Below are positions 10,007 through 18,861 of a stretch of 64,000 nt of DNA, piece after piece (positions within the stretch are counted from its first letter, which is position 1; the number at the start of each line of letters is the position of its first letter). Under the pieces are notes generated by a model. That model was given only the letters and a program-made list of their open reading frames with translations. It searched no databases and had not been told where the DNA came from. Position numbers and translations under genes: made by a program. The stretch is from Bacteroidales bacterium. Lineage in GTDB: Bacteria; Bacteroidota; Bacteroidia; Bacteroidales; Marinilabiliaceae. The stretch is taken from positions 1-64,000 of the forward strand of contig QKJP01000005.1 of NCBI GenBank assembly GCA_003249255.1, read 5' to 3'.

Positions 10007-11311
10007 TTAAAACAACCCTTTTGCTTGATCCAATAATTTCGAACCTTCTTCTTTCATTTTTTCTTTGGCATCTTCAAAAGCCTCATCTCCGGTTATTCCA
10101 TCTAGTTTATTGCTAATATGCTCAAGCTTTTTCAAAGCGATAATCATGTCATCGGCATGTGGAACATCATTATCCTTGAGTATCTTTTCCCAATCTGTTT
10201 TCTTAATAATTGAGTATACATAAGAGGTGGCTACTCGTGTTAAAAAGACCTTATCATAAACTCCGGATAACAAGGCATCTCCTTCTCTTTTTTCAAGATA
10301 CACAATCGATTCTGCAATAACCTTTTGCTCGTCACTTGACAATATTTTACTCGCTTGGAGTTTCTTTAATGAACCTATGGCTTCCTCCGGTTGATTACGA
10401 TGTAAGTATAAGTAAGCCTGTATACTCCAAACGCATTCATGTTGAATATTTAATTCTTCAAAGTCATCTAAAAACACGTCTAAATCATCAATACCTAGTT
10501 CGTTATCCTTCTCATAGGGCATTGCTAATCGGGTTAATCCTCTGGCTAAATAATTAAGCGCATGAAATCCTACATAAGCACGTTCGTTTGGTAATCTCTC
10601 CCAGCCAAAAAAGCTTTTAGTGATTGGCAGATTTACAAACTTATTATTATCTAACCAAACGATATTCTCAGTATATTCTTTTTCAGACAAATAATACAAA
10701 CCGTGCTGTAAAAACAAAAAAGCTCTGTAATAACTCAATAAGGCTTTCACTTCATTATCTCCAAGTAATTCTGTATTTGTCTTTGATGCCTCATATAAAG
10801 CTACAGAGGCTCCTAAACTCTTCCATAAAGTGGTGACTGCACTTAAAACGCCATGTTCAGCACATTGAAACGCTGCTTTCTCCTCACCCACCATTAAAGG
10901 TTGATGATCGCTAAGAGAATCTTTATAAAGAAAAGCAAAGGACTCCATTAATAATGGGAAAACATCTTCATCGGTTTTCTTTACCTGATCACTCATTCTA
11001 CTATAAGCCTTGTAAATGGTATAATAATCCGCAAGTGATAATGATTCCTCATAATCAATTTGATCCATGAGTTTGGCCACTGCTTTTGCTTCATTTTTAA
11101 ACGCTACAAATTCTGCCATGGTCGTATCTTCCAGACTAACACTTCTTAAACATATTTTTATGAATCTGTATTTGTTTACACTGTATGAATCTATTGCATC
11201 GGTAAGTTTAGCTTTGTCTTTTGCAACTAATTCTTCTCGGGATAATTCTTTCTCACAACTTCCCAACCCAAGCAGTAAAAGAATTATAAACAGTAATTTG
11301 ATTTTTCGCAT
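10007..11311 (-). CDS. uncharacterised lipoprotein, mostly helical
   Basis: A 434-residue predicted lipoprotein: MRKIKLLFIILLLLGLGSC ends in a lipobox with Cys19. The mature part is rich in Leu, Glu, Lys and Ala and is likely helical, perhaps TPR-like (for example the stretch near residues 290-345 with HRNQPEEAIGSLKKL). I recognise no named domain. The C terminus is charged and amphipathic. The gene is transcribed opposite to the two acetyltransferase copies that flank it, and nothing in the neighbourhood suggests a role. Start is ATG at 11311. No promoter with both boxes was found upstream. Confidence 0.75.
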   Translation of the reverse strand: MRKIKLLFIILLLLGLGSCEKELSREELVAKDKAKLTDAIDSYSVNKYRFIKICLRSVSLEDTTMAEFVAFKNEAKAVAKLMDQIDYEESLSLADYYTIYKAYSRMSDQVKKTDEDVFPLLMESFAFLYKDSLSDHQPLMVGEEKAAFQCAEHGVLSAVTTLWKSLGASVALYEASKTNTELLGDNEVKALLSYYRAFLFLQHGLYYLSEKEYTENIVWLDNNKFVNLPITKSFFGWERLPNERAYVGFHALNYLARGLTRLAMPYEKDNELGIDDLDVFLDDFEELNIQHECVWSIQAYLYLHRNQPEEAIGSLKKLQASKILSSDEQKVIAESIVYLEKREGDALLSGVYDKVFLTRVATSYVYSIIKKTDWEKILKDNDVPHADDMIIALKKLEHISNKLDGITGDEAFEDAKEKMKEEGSKLLDQAKGLF

Positions 11312-11469
11312 AAATAATGGTCTTATTAATTATTATTTTTCTCTGTTTCGAAAAAGAATAATTTACTACTAAAAGATAGAGCTTTACATGAAAATAAACA
11401 CGCTACTACATTCTTAAAAATATTCTACTAGGCGCTTTATCAACTGTAAAAATAAATAAATATGTTAAA

Positions 11470-11868
11470 CATCCTACCATTACTACCGCTCACTAAATGA
11501 TACCGTTTTAAATTACAACACCTTACATGAAGTATACCTAAAAATCAATAAGTCTGAGGTTCAAAAATTGATCGTTGGTGAGCTTGATTGGTAAGATTAT
11601 TGGCTTTTGCTCTCTCACCTTCAAAAACAACCTTTGACAAGGAGGACACCTGGGGATTATTGATAAAGTGGTTGTGGATAAAGTTTCTCGAGAACAAGGA
11701 TTGAGCAAACAACTCACTAACAAAACGATAGCTATTACACAAGAAAACAATTGTAAGCGTACTGAACGCGTTAGTGCTTTTCTCAGAAAAGAAGCTCTCC
11801 TGTTTTATGAAACCATCATTGATGAAAAAATGGCTTATTTGTTCCCAAAAAAACTAAACTAAACTCAA
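11470..11868 (+). pseudogene. decayed duplicate of the GNAT acetyltransferase
   Basis: This stretch aligns with 9400-9793, the intact acetyltransferase, for nearly its full length. Visible lesions are an extra T (GATGGTAAG has become GATTGGTAAG near 11586), which shifts the frame, and a TGG-to-TGA nonsense change near 11634. The first 20 or so codons are strongly diverged and no good start remains. A 64-codon frame (11668-11862) preserves the acetyl-CoA loop region in altered form (VVDKVSREQGLSKQL), where the conserved Gly residues are lost. The similarity extends through the downstream hairpin. It is best read as an old local duplication, now non-functional. Confidence 0.85.
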
Positions 11869-11889
11869 ATCTTAAAAGTATTCAAAGCT

Positions 11890-11926
11890 AAAGCCTTGTA
11901 TTTGAAACACTCATCTACAAGGCTTT
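11890..11926. terminator. bidirectional hairpin between pseudogene and CHU_C gene
   Basis: Perfect 11-bp arms AAAGCCTTGTA (11890-11900) and TACAAGGCTTT (11916-11926). It is the duplicate of the hairpin at 9818-9846 but with a longer stem. It now lies 32 bp past the stop of the minus-strand operon ending at 11959, so it probably ends that operon, although the T tract on that side is short. Confidence 0.6.
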
Positions 11927-11958
11927 ATTGTTCGTTTGATTTACATAACTATACAACA

Positions 11959-13341
11959 CTATTTCTTTACATAGATAAAACCTTTAAACTCGGTATTTAA
12001 ATCTGGCGCTTTAACTACATACCAATAAGTGCCTGTTTCTAACGGATTGTCATTCAAATCAGTGCCTTGCCAATTATTTTGATACGAATCACTTTTAAAA
12101 ACTATTTGTCCTTGCCTGTCAAAAATCATTATTTCAGTCCCTTCAGGTAAATTTTCAATAACCCATTCATCATTTACACCATCAAGATTAGGTGTAATTG
12201 CATTGGGTATTTGTATCATCGTACTACAGGTAATAAATGAAATATCTAAATATGAAGAATCGCGACTAGCTCCACAATGGTTAAATCCTTTTACGCTAAG
12301 AATTCCATTGGTAGAATTATTTGCAAACATCAAAATAGCCTCAGATCCATCTTCGAACAAACGGGTAAATCGTCCATCAAAACGCCATTCATAAAAGATA
12401 GCATTTTTTACTTCCGGTATAAAAAAACCTGTACTACGTTCTCCTTTATTAATACAAATATTACTTGTACCTATAATATCTTGAGGTGTCTCCGGCAACT
12501 CATAGATCTCGATGGGATATTCTTCTGAGGTTTTTCCTGTTCCATACTCATTCTTAGCGTAGACAGTTAATGCTCCCGAAGTCGCATCAACATCAAAATC
12601 TATCATGATATAATTCCCAAAATTGGTGATGGTAGCACCTGTACCCGAATAATCCCAAACATACTCATCGGCCACAGGAATAGGAGGCACCTGATAGATT
12701 ATATTTTTGGCCCCGGGACATAAACCTTGAGGTCCGGATAACAGCACAGGCTTTTCTGGTAAAGTGGTCGTAATTCGGAGATTATCGATCAATAAATAGG
12801 AGTGACTAATTGGAGAGTCGTAAATTTCAAATTTAATTGCGGTATATGTCTTTTCTGATACAAAATTAAAATTAAATGTTTGCCAGTCTGTATTCATTAT
12901 TCTATCCGTAGATGCAATTATCTCCATATCCTCACAACTTCCGGTGGGACTACCAAAAATTCGAAAGAAAGGTGGGGTTCTATAATTGATACTCGAAGTC
13001 TCAAGCATTTCATTTGAAAGAGCCAAATCTATTTCAAGGGTATATTCATGCCCTTCAACTAAAGGAGCAAGTAATTGTGTATGTACATCTTCATTTTTTA
13101 TAGGATAATTTCGATCATTACTTCCACGCATTGCAACACCAATGTATTTACTCCCATGAGATGCGCTTTTATATACATTCCATTCTCCCGGTTGTTCATC
13201 AGGCGAACTATCAGCATTACAATCTGACCACTTGTAAACATCTTCAAAAGAAGGATCTTGAACATATCCGGATTGAGCAGTACCACAAGTAAACCCGGAT
13301 AGCAAAATTAATGCTGTTAATATTTTCTTCATACCGTTCAT
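11959..13341 (-). CDS. secreted protein with gliding-type (CHU_C) T9SS tail, third gene of the operon
   Basis: A 460-residue exported protein. After a signal peptide (MKKILTALILLSGFTCGTAQ from the second Met) comes a jelly-roll-like N-terminal module (about residues 28-190, opening with VQDPSFEDV and ending with YLLIDNLRI). One or two Ig/PKD-like modules follow (about 195-370, with CPGA and a second Cys). The C-terminal 90 residues (IPNAITPNLDGVNDEW onward) are a CHU_C type B sorting domain. The ATG at 13341 overlaps the stop of the PorP/SprF gene by one base (TAATG), which indicates translational coupling. A second ATG at 13332 is possible. The protein is a likely substrate of the secretion machinery served by its operon partners. 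The jelly-roll module resembles that of the OmpA-like gene product upstream. Confidence 0.88.
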   Translation of the reverse strand: MNGMKKILTALILLSGFTCGTAQSGYVQDPSFEDVYKWSDCNADSSPDEQPGEWNVYKSASHGSKYIGVAMRGSNDRNYPIKNEDVHTQLLAPLVEGHEYTLEIDLALSNEMLETSSINYRTPPFFRIFGSPTGSCEDMEIIASTDRIMNTDWQTFNFNFVSEKTYTAIKFEIYDSPISHSYLLIDNLRITTTLPEKPVLLSGPQGLCPGAKNIIYQVPPIPVADEYVWDYSGTGATITNFGNYIMIDFDVDATSGALTVYAKNEYGTGKTSEEYPIEIYELPETPQDIIGTSNICINKGERSTGFFIPEVKNAIFYEWRFDGRFTRLFEDGSEAILMFANNSTNGILSVKGFNHCGASRDSSYLDISFITCSTMIQIPNAITPNLDGVNDEWVIENLPEGTEIMIFDRQGQIVFKSDSYQNNWQGTDLNDNPLETGTYWYVVKAPDLNTEFKGFIYVKK

Positions 13342-14309
13342 TATTGATTTGATTCTTTAATGGCTTTCATACCTCTTAAACCTAAATTAATTCCAAGACT
13401 GACTTCGTGTGAGCCATAATTATAAACACCCACCTCTGAAAACGAGCTTTCGAAATTATAAGCCATATACAACATTTTATAAATTCTAAGACAAGCATGT
13501 ACACCCAGTCTCTTTTGGGTATTGATAAAAAGAGAAACCCAATTATACCGCTGGATATAAAACTTTGAGTGCAAATCAACCACAGGATCGTCTTCTGCAA
13601 TTTTTTTGATCGTTACTGAAGGTTCAACATTAAGCGCTGTACTTTCTTCCATAAATTTATATCCTCCCATTAAATAGAAGCTTCTGTAATGCACCAGCTC
13701 AATATGAGATTGTGCAGGAGTAAGTATTTCATTGGCAGACAATCCAATAAAATATGTACTATTATGCAAGAGCAATCCGGCGTTGATATTGGCACGATAA
13801 GTGGTTTCATTCCCTTCCATTAAATAAGCGTCATCCTCGTCTCGGGGCTTCAGCATATTATGATTTAGAGAATGCCCTCCAAAAATCCCGGCAATACCTA
13901 ATGATAAACGCGACTTATATGTGACCGGGATATGACATGCTCCCGATAAAATCCCTCCATTGTAGGATGCCGGCCCACTAACATCATTAAATAAAGCAGC
14001 TCCTAAGCCTAATCTATCTTTGATGTACAAAGGCCCTTTATTAATGAATTTCTTTGGATTGTAGAAATCATGAGTACCCACTCGCATATTTCCGGTTAAC
14101 AACAATGTTTTGGGTGAATAATCGATTCCTAACCATTGTTTTCGATAAGACATACTAGCTTTGGGATAATAATCCATTCCGGTAGCGGCAGCATTCACTA
14201 AAAAAGGATTTAAATAGTACCGGTCGTATATTGCTACTTCCTGAGAAAAACAATGAGAAGTACTAATAATAAATGCAAAAAGAAAAAAAACCTTTTGAAA
14301 CTGTGTCAT
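13341..14309 (-). CDS. PorP/SprF-family type IX secretion membrane protein
   Basis: A 322-residue outer-membrane protein of the PorP/SprF family. It has a signal peptide ending at CFSQ, then the characteristic start YDRYYLNPFLVNAAATG, the SYRKQWLGI motif, and amphipathic strands through to the end with a predicted beta-barrel. In known systems SprF/PorP proteins are needed for surface delivery or anchoring of particular T9SS cargo with type B (CHU_C) tails, often the product of the neighbouring gene. Here the cargo candidate is the next gene, joined by a one-base overlap. The upstream OmpA-like gene ends 11 bp before this start. The three genes are therefore very likely one transcript. Start ATG at 14309. 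Confidence 0.9.
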   Translation of the reverse strand: MTQFQKVFFLFAFIISTSHCFSQEVAIYDRYYLNPFLVNAAATGMDYYPKASMSYRKQWLGIDYSPKTLLLTGNMRVGTHDFYNPKKFINKGPLYIKDRLGLGAALFNDVSGPASYNGGILSGACHIPVTYKSRLSLGIAGIFGGHSLNHNMLKPRDEDDAYLMEGNETTYRANINAGLLLHNSTYFIGLSANEILTPAQSHIELVHYRSFYLMGGYKFMEESTALNVEPSVTIKKIAEDDPVVDLHSKFYIQRYNWVSLFINTQKRLGVHACLRIYKMLYMAYNFESSFSEVGVYNYGSHEVSLGINLGLRGMKAIKESNQ

Positions 14310-14320
14310 ATATTTGAAAT

Positions 14321-15481
14321 CTATTTATTTAACAACCTAAAAATCACCCTTCTATTTTGCCTCCTACCCTCTTCTGTCGAATTATCTGCAATGGGTTGTG
14401 TAAAACCAAATCCTTCAAACTCTAGCCGATGTTTAGATATTCCTTTAGAAATAAGATAATTTACAACCGATTCGGTTCTCCTCAACGACAGTTCCATGTT
14501 ATATTCATGACTCCCAACATTATCAGTATGGCCTTCTAATTTGATTTCTGCTTTTGGATTAGATTTCATTAAATCAAATAATTTATTCAATTCAGGAAAC
14601 GATTCAGGAAGAAGTTCTGACTTATTAAAATCGAAGAAAATATTTTTTAACGCGACAGTGGTATTAATTGCAATCTCATCAAGATTTATTGTACTCAGAT
14701 CTAGGGATGGAAACGAATCCGTAACATTTACCTTCTCAACTAACTCTTCTACCTCCTCTTTTTGAATAGCACACATGCTCAGAGCATCGAAATAATAATA
14801 CGCACCTATCTCGGATTTACTTAAGCCCCATTTACTTTTTTTATCTTTTATTTTGGCTCTTCTTATGGTTTTAATTGGGGTATGTTTATCTGACGAAAAG
14901 TTACCTATTGATACAAAAGACTCTCCACCTAAAGCTTTGAATGTTTTGGTAAGTTCAATCCACTGATCAGAATTATCGATGAAAATGGAATCAAATACAA
15001 TTTGAGGTTTACATCTTAAAATCTTTGACTTAGAATAATTTACAATGGATTCTTCTGAAAATAAAAGCCCGATATTTTTGATAGCCACATTAGATTCTTT
15101 ATCGAGTTGAACAGATACTTTTAGCTCATACTCCTCGCCTGCTTTTAAGGAATCTTTTAATGCGACTTCTACAAACTCGCGCACGTTACTAACTAATCCG
15201 TTTGCAGTTGCTCTATAACAAAAAAGCCCGATAAAGGCATTTCCCTCCTTTGCATTTACACCTCCAATGTAATTTTTTGAGAATTCAAGATAAGAAGAAC
15301 TTATTTGATTAAAGTAATCAGGGGTATCGGAGTCTTGAACTTTATACCAATTAAGACTATCTCCTTTTTGAGCAAAATCAATAACTTTCTCGAACGATGG
15401 ATTGGGAATCGCATTTTGACCAATCACCTTTGAGAAACAACACAAGAAACAAAGTAACAACACATTACAACAACCTGGCAT
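14321..15481 (-). CDS. OmpA-family protein with N-terminal jelly-roll module, first gene of the T9SS operon
   Basis: A 386-residue exported protein. A signal peptide containing several cysteines is followed by a beta-rich module (about residues 22-235, opening with NAIPNPSFEKV), then a linker. The C-terminal OmpA domain lies at about 275-386, with FFDFNKSELLPES, the LEGHTDNVG motif and RRQNRRV, all hallmark peptidoglycan-binding residues. The protein probably ties the outer membrane or a secretion complex to the cell wall. It leads an operon with PorP/SprF and a CHU_C protein. OmpA-like proteins such as PorE take part in T9SS anchoring, but PorE has a different N-terminal arrangement, so this is a related accessory rather than PorE itself. 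Start ATG at 15481. Confidence 0.88.
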   Translation of the reverse strand: MPGCCNVLLLCFLCCFSKVIGQNAIPNPSFEKVIDFAQKGDSLNWYKVQDSDTPDYFNQISSSYLEFSKNYIGGVNAKEGNAFIGLFCYRATANGLVSNVREFVEVALKDSLKAGEEYELKVSVQLDKESNVAIKNIGLLFSEESIVNYSKSKILRCKPQIVFDSIFIDNSDQWIELTKTFKALGGESFVSIGNFSSDKHTPIKTIRRAKIKDKKSKWGLSKSEIGAYYYFDALSMCAIQKEEVEELVEKVNVTDSFPSLDLSTINLDEIAINTTVALKNIFFDFNKSELLPESFPELNKLFDLMKSNPKAEIKLEGHTDNVGSHEYNMELSLRRTESVVNYLISKGISKHRLEFEGFGFTQPIADNSTEEGRRQNRRVIFRLLNK

Positions 15482-15947
15482 AGAAGCTATTTTTTTATAA
15501 TAAATTTGGTCTTTTAGATGGGTTTATAAAAAGAATACAAACAAACCATTTATTACACCTACAATTAAAATAATTGAGATCAGTAGATAAGTGCATACAT
15601 TTCTGTATAAATCTAAAAAAGCCCCAAAGTGGGCGGCATCCCAAAGCCTAGCCTGTAAGGGCTAGGATATGAATCAGTTAGCTTATTTAAGCGCCAGGCT
15701 ATGCTTAATGACACCGCATCTTTGATGTTAACGTAAGCTTACTTTTATTAAGCATTTAACTCCTTACCTCTATAAAATTATTTAAACTAATCGTAGCGAC
15801 TTTATTATGAAAAAAGAGTTTGCAAATAACAGTTAATAACTCTAAAATTGTGACCTAAGATTAAAAATCAGAAACTTTTTATCATAACATATAATTTCAT
15901 CAATCTTTTTTGTTGCCTTCAAACTCAAAAAATAAATTTTATTACCG
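15482..15947. other. intergenic region between divergent genes, 466 bp
   Basis: Spacer between the T9SS operon and the DJ-1/PfpI gene. Nearly half of it is the family B repeat at 15571-15780. I found no consensus promoter pair for either gene and no coding potential. Confidence 0.5.
15571..15780. repeat. repeat family B, copy 1
   Basis: About 210 bp shared with 24928-25213. The copies agree at the left end (TTGAGATCAGTAGATAAGT, TTGAGGTCAG in copy 2), through a core with CCCAAAGTGGGCG and the hairpin AGCCTGTAAGGGCTAGGAT, and at the right end (GACACCGCATCTTT, TTAACGTAAGCTTA, TACCTCT). The ends are weakly inverted (GAGATCAG/ACCTC). It lacks the extra internal hairpin of copy 2. The form suggests a non-autonomous mobile or REP-like element. 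Confidence 0.75.
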
Positions 15948-16538
15948 ATGAACAAAAAAGTACTCCTTTTCCTCGCACAGGGTTTTGAACCACTTGAGAC
16001 GGCATGCTTTACCGATGTATTTGGTTGGACTAAAGAAAAAGACTTTGAAGAAGTAGACCTGGTCACTACAGGTTTTCATTCGAGTATAAAGGCCTATTGG
16101 AACCTCATTGTTCAACCTGAAATACCCTTCGAACAGATTAACCCGGAAGATTACGATGCATTAGCCCTACCCGGTGGTGCCGAATCAGCAGGTTTTATGA
16201 AAGACACTTTTGATGAGCGTTTTCAAAACTTAGTTCGTGAATTTAACAAGCAAGGCAAACCCATTGCGGCAGTCTGTGTGGCTGCAATACCTCTTGGAAA
16301 ATCAGGTATACTTAATAGCCGGAAAGCAACCACCTGGGATCTTAATGAAGGCCATCGCAGAAAACAATTAGCAGAAATGGGAGCCATTGTTCAAGATGAA
16401 CAATTGGTAGTTGATAAAAACATCATCACTTCTACAGGCCCTGCAACAGCGCTTCCGGTGGCGTTTAAATTACTGGAAATGCTGACTTCTGAAGAAAACC
16501 TACTGAGAGTAAAAAAGGAAATGCGCTTTATCGAATGA
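15948..16538 (+). CDS. DJ-1/PfpI-family protein
   Basis: A 196-residue cytoplasmic protein of the DJ-1/PfpI superfamily, DJ-1 branch. The nucleophile-elbow cysteine is C110 in AAVCVAAIPLG, preceded by the ALPGGAESAGFM stretch, and the N-terminal strand KKVLLFLAQGFEPLET carries the conserved acidic Glu. Family members act as glyoxalase III or deglycase-like enzymes, chaperones or redox sensors; sequence alone does not decide. After the Cys there is no His of the HAP type seen in PfpI proteases, so protease activity is unlikely. The length is typical. The gene stands alone. Start ATG at 15948. Confidence 0.9.
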   Translation: MNKKVLLFLAQGFEPLETACFTDVFGWTKEKDFEEVDLVTTGFHSSIKAYWNLIVQPEIPFEQINPEDYDALALPGGAESAGFMKDTFDERFQNLVREFNKQGKPIAAVCVAAIPLGKSGILNSRKATTWDLNEGHRRKQLAEMGAIVQDEQLVVDKNIITSTGPATALPVAFKLLEMLTSEENLLRVKKEMRFIE

Positions 16539-16640
16539 ATAAAGAATAGAGAATAATGAACAATTAATAGTGAAGAATGAACAAAGAAGAATGAATAGTG
16601 AACAATGAATAGTGAAATACAAATAAATCAAAGTGAATTA
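16539..16640. repeat. degenerate GAATAATGAACAATGAATAG tract
   Basis: About 90 bp built from imperfect copies of short words such as GAATAGTGAA and GAACAATGAA. Such low-complexity tracts are typical of Bacteroidota intergenic DNA. It lies right after the DJ-1/PfpI stop and has no gene. Confidence 0.55.
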
Positions 16641-16660
16641 GTAATGAAACACAACCAAAA

Positions 16661-16975
16661 ATGAACAAGCTATTAATCGCCATTTTAATTGGACTTGCAG
16701 CAGGAACCATCGATATCATTCCAATGCTTATTAAAAAACTGGATAAGCGAGCTACCATATCTGCTTTCATCCATTACTTTGCGCTTGGGGTAATCATTCC
16801 CTTTGTTAATTGGGATATTTCACCGTGGCAAAAAGGCATGATTATTTCTTTGATATCAGCAGTACCAATTATGATAATAGTTTACCCAAGTGATAAAAAA
16901 GCCATGCTACCAATGTTAATATTTTCTTTGGTCTTAGGTGCAGGAATTGGCATTGCAGGAGCTACTTTGATTTAA
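16661..16975 (+). CDS. small four-helix membrane protein, unknown function
   Basis: A 104-residue hydrophobic protein with four predicted membrane segments, near residues 3-22, 33-50, 58-76 and 82-103. Short charged loops (KKLDKR, PSDKKA) separate them. I do not recognise a family beyond a general resemblance to small integral membrane proteins of Bacteroidota. Start is the ATG at 16661, after a low-complexity tract, and the next Met would remove most of the protein. It follows the DJ-1/PfpI gene on the same strand by 122 bp and is followed by the helicase gene after 211 bp. No cleavable signal peptide is expected. Confidence 0.7.
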   Translation: MNKLLIAILIGLAAGTIDIIPMLIKKLDKRATISAFIHYFALGVIIPFVNWDISPWQKGMIISLISAVPIMIIVYPSDKKAMLPMLIFSLVLGAGIGIAGATLI

Positions 16976-17111
16976 ATCAATAATCCCACAAACAAAAAAC
17001 AAGGATTCAGTATTTGAAAACTTTGCCCTCTGTGCTTTGCTATCTCGATGTTCGAAATAATAATTGACCAAACGAATCATAAAAATATCAATCCTATTCA
17101 ACAAATTCGAC

Positions 17112-17119
17112 TACCTTTG
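17112..17119 (+). promoter_or_regulatory. -7 promoter box for the DEAD-box helicase gene
   Basis: TACCTTTG matches the Bacteroidota TAnnTTTG -7 element and is followed by GC, a frequent form. It lies 67 bp before the ATG at 17187. No TTTG is present at the usual 19-bp distance upstream. Confidence 0.55.
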
Positions 17120-17186
17120 CGCCATTATACATTATTCACAGATACAGCTTCTTCTCCACTCGCATTTGTGAGCTAACAAACAATGA

Positions 17187-18494
17187 ATGCAATTTAAAGA
17201 TTTAAAAATTAGTGCGCCTGTTCTTAAGGCCTTACAAGAAGAAAACTATTCTACTCCTACCCCTATACAAGCAAAAGCAATTCCGGTAATTCTTGACCAT
17301 CACGACGTATTGGGTTGTGCTAAAACAGGAACGGGTAAAACAGCTGCATTTGCAATTCCAATCATCGAGCATCTACTTGCTGATTCGGAACGAAATCCCA
17401 AATACCCCAAAATAAAGGTATTGGTATTAACACCTACACGAGAGTTAGCTATTCAAATTGGCGAAAGCTTCACCACCTATGGAAAGCATACCAATATTAA
17501 AAATACAGTAATTTTTGGAGGAGTTAAACAAAGTGCTCAAGTACGTGCTCTAAAAAATGGAGTGGATATTTTGATAGCTACTCCCGGTCGTTTATTAGAT
17601 TTAATCGATCAAAAACACATTCGTTTAACCGACATCAATCACTTTGTTTTAGATGAAGCTGACCGCATGCTGGATATGGGTTTTATAAACGATATCAAGA
17701 AACTATTGCCTAAACTACCACAAAAAAGACAGTCGTTGTTCTTTTCGGCTACCATGCCCAATAACATCATTGATCTGTCGAAACGCATATTAAACAATCC
17801 TCAAAAAATTGAGGTAAGTCCAATATCATCAACTGCCAATACCATACAGCAACACCTTTATTACACCAATAAAAGTGATAAGCGAAAACTCTTATTTCAC
17901 ATCCTTGAAAAACATGAGATTGGTCAAGTGCTTATATTCTCAAGAACCAAACATGGCGCTGATAGAATTGCTAAAACCTTAAAAAGTAAAAACATTACCT
18001 CGGCAGCTCTTCATGGCGACAAGGCCCAAAACCAGCGTCAAAAAGCACTGGCTCAATTTAAGGAAGGAAAAATACAGGCTTTTGTTGCCACTGATATTGC
18101 GGCCAGGGGAATTGACATTGACAAGCTGAAACACGTCATCAATTTCGATATTCCTAACGAACCGGAAACCTACGTACACCGCATTGGCCGTTGTGGTAGA
18201 GCTGGCGAAGAAGGCATTGCAATTTCGATTTGTGAACCAGAAGAAAATGCTTTTGTGAAGAACATTGAAAAACTAATTAAAAAGTCGATCAATGTATTGG
18301 ATGACAACCCTTTTCCACAAACGGATAATCCCATGAATAAAGAAGAAAAGAAAGAATGGGAAAAAGGGAAAAAGGAGGAGAGAAATAAGTTTTTTGCAAA
18401 ACATAAAGAAAAGGCTAGCCAATCCACGCCTACAAAAAAAAATAACAACAAGCCGAAAAAGAAATATCGTAAAAATTCATCACCTAAAGCATAG
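17187..18494 (+). CDS. DEAD-box RNA helicase, RhlE-like
   Basis: A 435-residue ATP-dependent RNA helicase. All core motifs are present in order: the Q motif (TPTPIQAKAIP), Walker A AKTGTGKT, PTRELA, TPGRLLD, DEAD in VLDEADRMLD, SAT in FFSATMP, then the second RecA domain with TDIAARGIDI and HRIGRCGRAG. The C-terminal 55 residues are a Lys-rich, low-complexity tail, typical of RhlE-type proteins involved in ribosome assembly and RNA turnover. A second helicase of the same superfamily is at 50139-51512. Start is the ATG at 17187; an ATG at 17183 is in another frame. A good -7 box lies at 17112-17119. Confidence 0.95.
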   Translation: MQFKDLKISAPVLKALQEENYSTPTPIQAKAIPVILDHHDVLGCAKTGTGKTAAFAIPIIEHLLADSERNPKYPKIKVLVLTPTRELAIQIGESFTTYGKHTNIKNTVIFGGVKQSAQVRALKNGVDILIATPGRLLDLIDQKHIRLTDINHFVLDEADRMLDMGFINDIKKLLPKLPQKRQSLFFSATMPNNIIDLSKRILNNPQKIEVSPISSTANTIQQHLYYTNKSDKRKLLFHILEKHEIGQVLIFSRTKHGADRIAKTLKSKNITSAALHGDKAQNQRQKALAQFKEGKIQAFVATDIAARGIDIDKLKHVINFDIPNEPETYVHRIGRCGRAGEEGIAISICEPEENAFVKNIEKLIKKSINVLDDNPFPQTDNPMNKEEKKEWEKGKKEERNKFFAKHKEKASQSTPTKKNNNKPKKKYRKNSSPKA

Positions 18495-18861
18495 TTATAG
18501 AATTGCTTTGTTTTAATACTCCACAGGAAAATGGCTTTTGAAAATTATGATTTGGGCTAAAGCCCATGATATTTGCATAATTATTGCCGTCATCACAAGC
18601 TGACGGCAATTCAAATACATTGAAAATTGCCGTTTGCTATAACTGACAAAAAAATGCATGTCCAATTTTTCAACTAAAGACCAAATAGTTTATAAGTCTA
18701 TTTCCTACTGTCGATAAAAATTGTTAATTAATTTACACATTCTCACATTTCGGAATTTACACATTAAAGATTTTCATCGAGAATCTACTGCCAGAGGCTA
18801 ACAGCTAAAGGCTAGTAGCTTTTTTTTTTAAATACTCCACCAGATTATGAGCCATTAAATC
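18495..18861. other. intergenic region between convergent genes, 367 bp
   Basis: Spacer between the ends of the helicase gene and the response-regulator gene. It contains two adjacent hairpins at 18553-18610 and a CACATT-rich low-complexity stretch near 18735-18775. No T-tailed terminator and no gene seen. Confidence 0.5.
18553..18610. repeat. REP-like double hairpin
   Basis: TGGGCTAAAGCCCA (18553-18566) is a perfect palindrome. It is followed by ATTGCCGTCA (18583-18592) and its exact complement TGACGGCAAT (18601-18610) with an 8-nt loop. Paired GC-rich hairpins in an AT-rich spacer between convergent genes are typical of REP elements. They may also block read-through. Confidence 0.65.

Noticed and set aside
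11538-11750. two minus-strand frames across the decayed acetyltransferase
   Set aside because: They are the complement of the pseudogene and show no protein-like features.
11668-11862. 64-codon plus-strand frame as a separate small gene
   Set aside because: It aligns with the C-terminal half of the intact acetyltransferase and lacks the key glycines; counted as part of the pseudogene.
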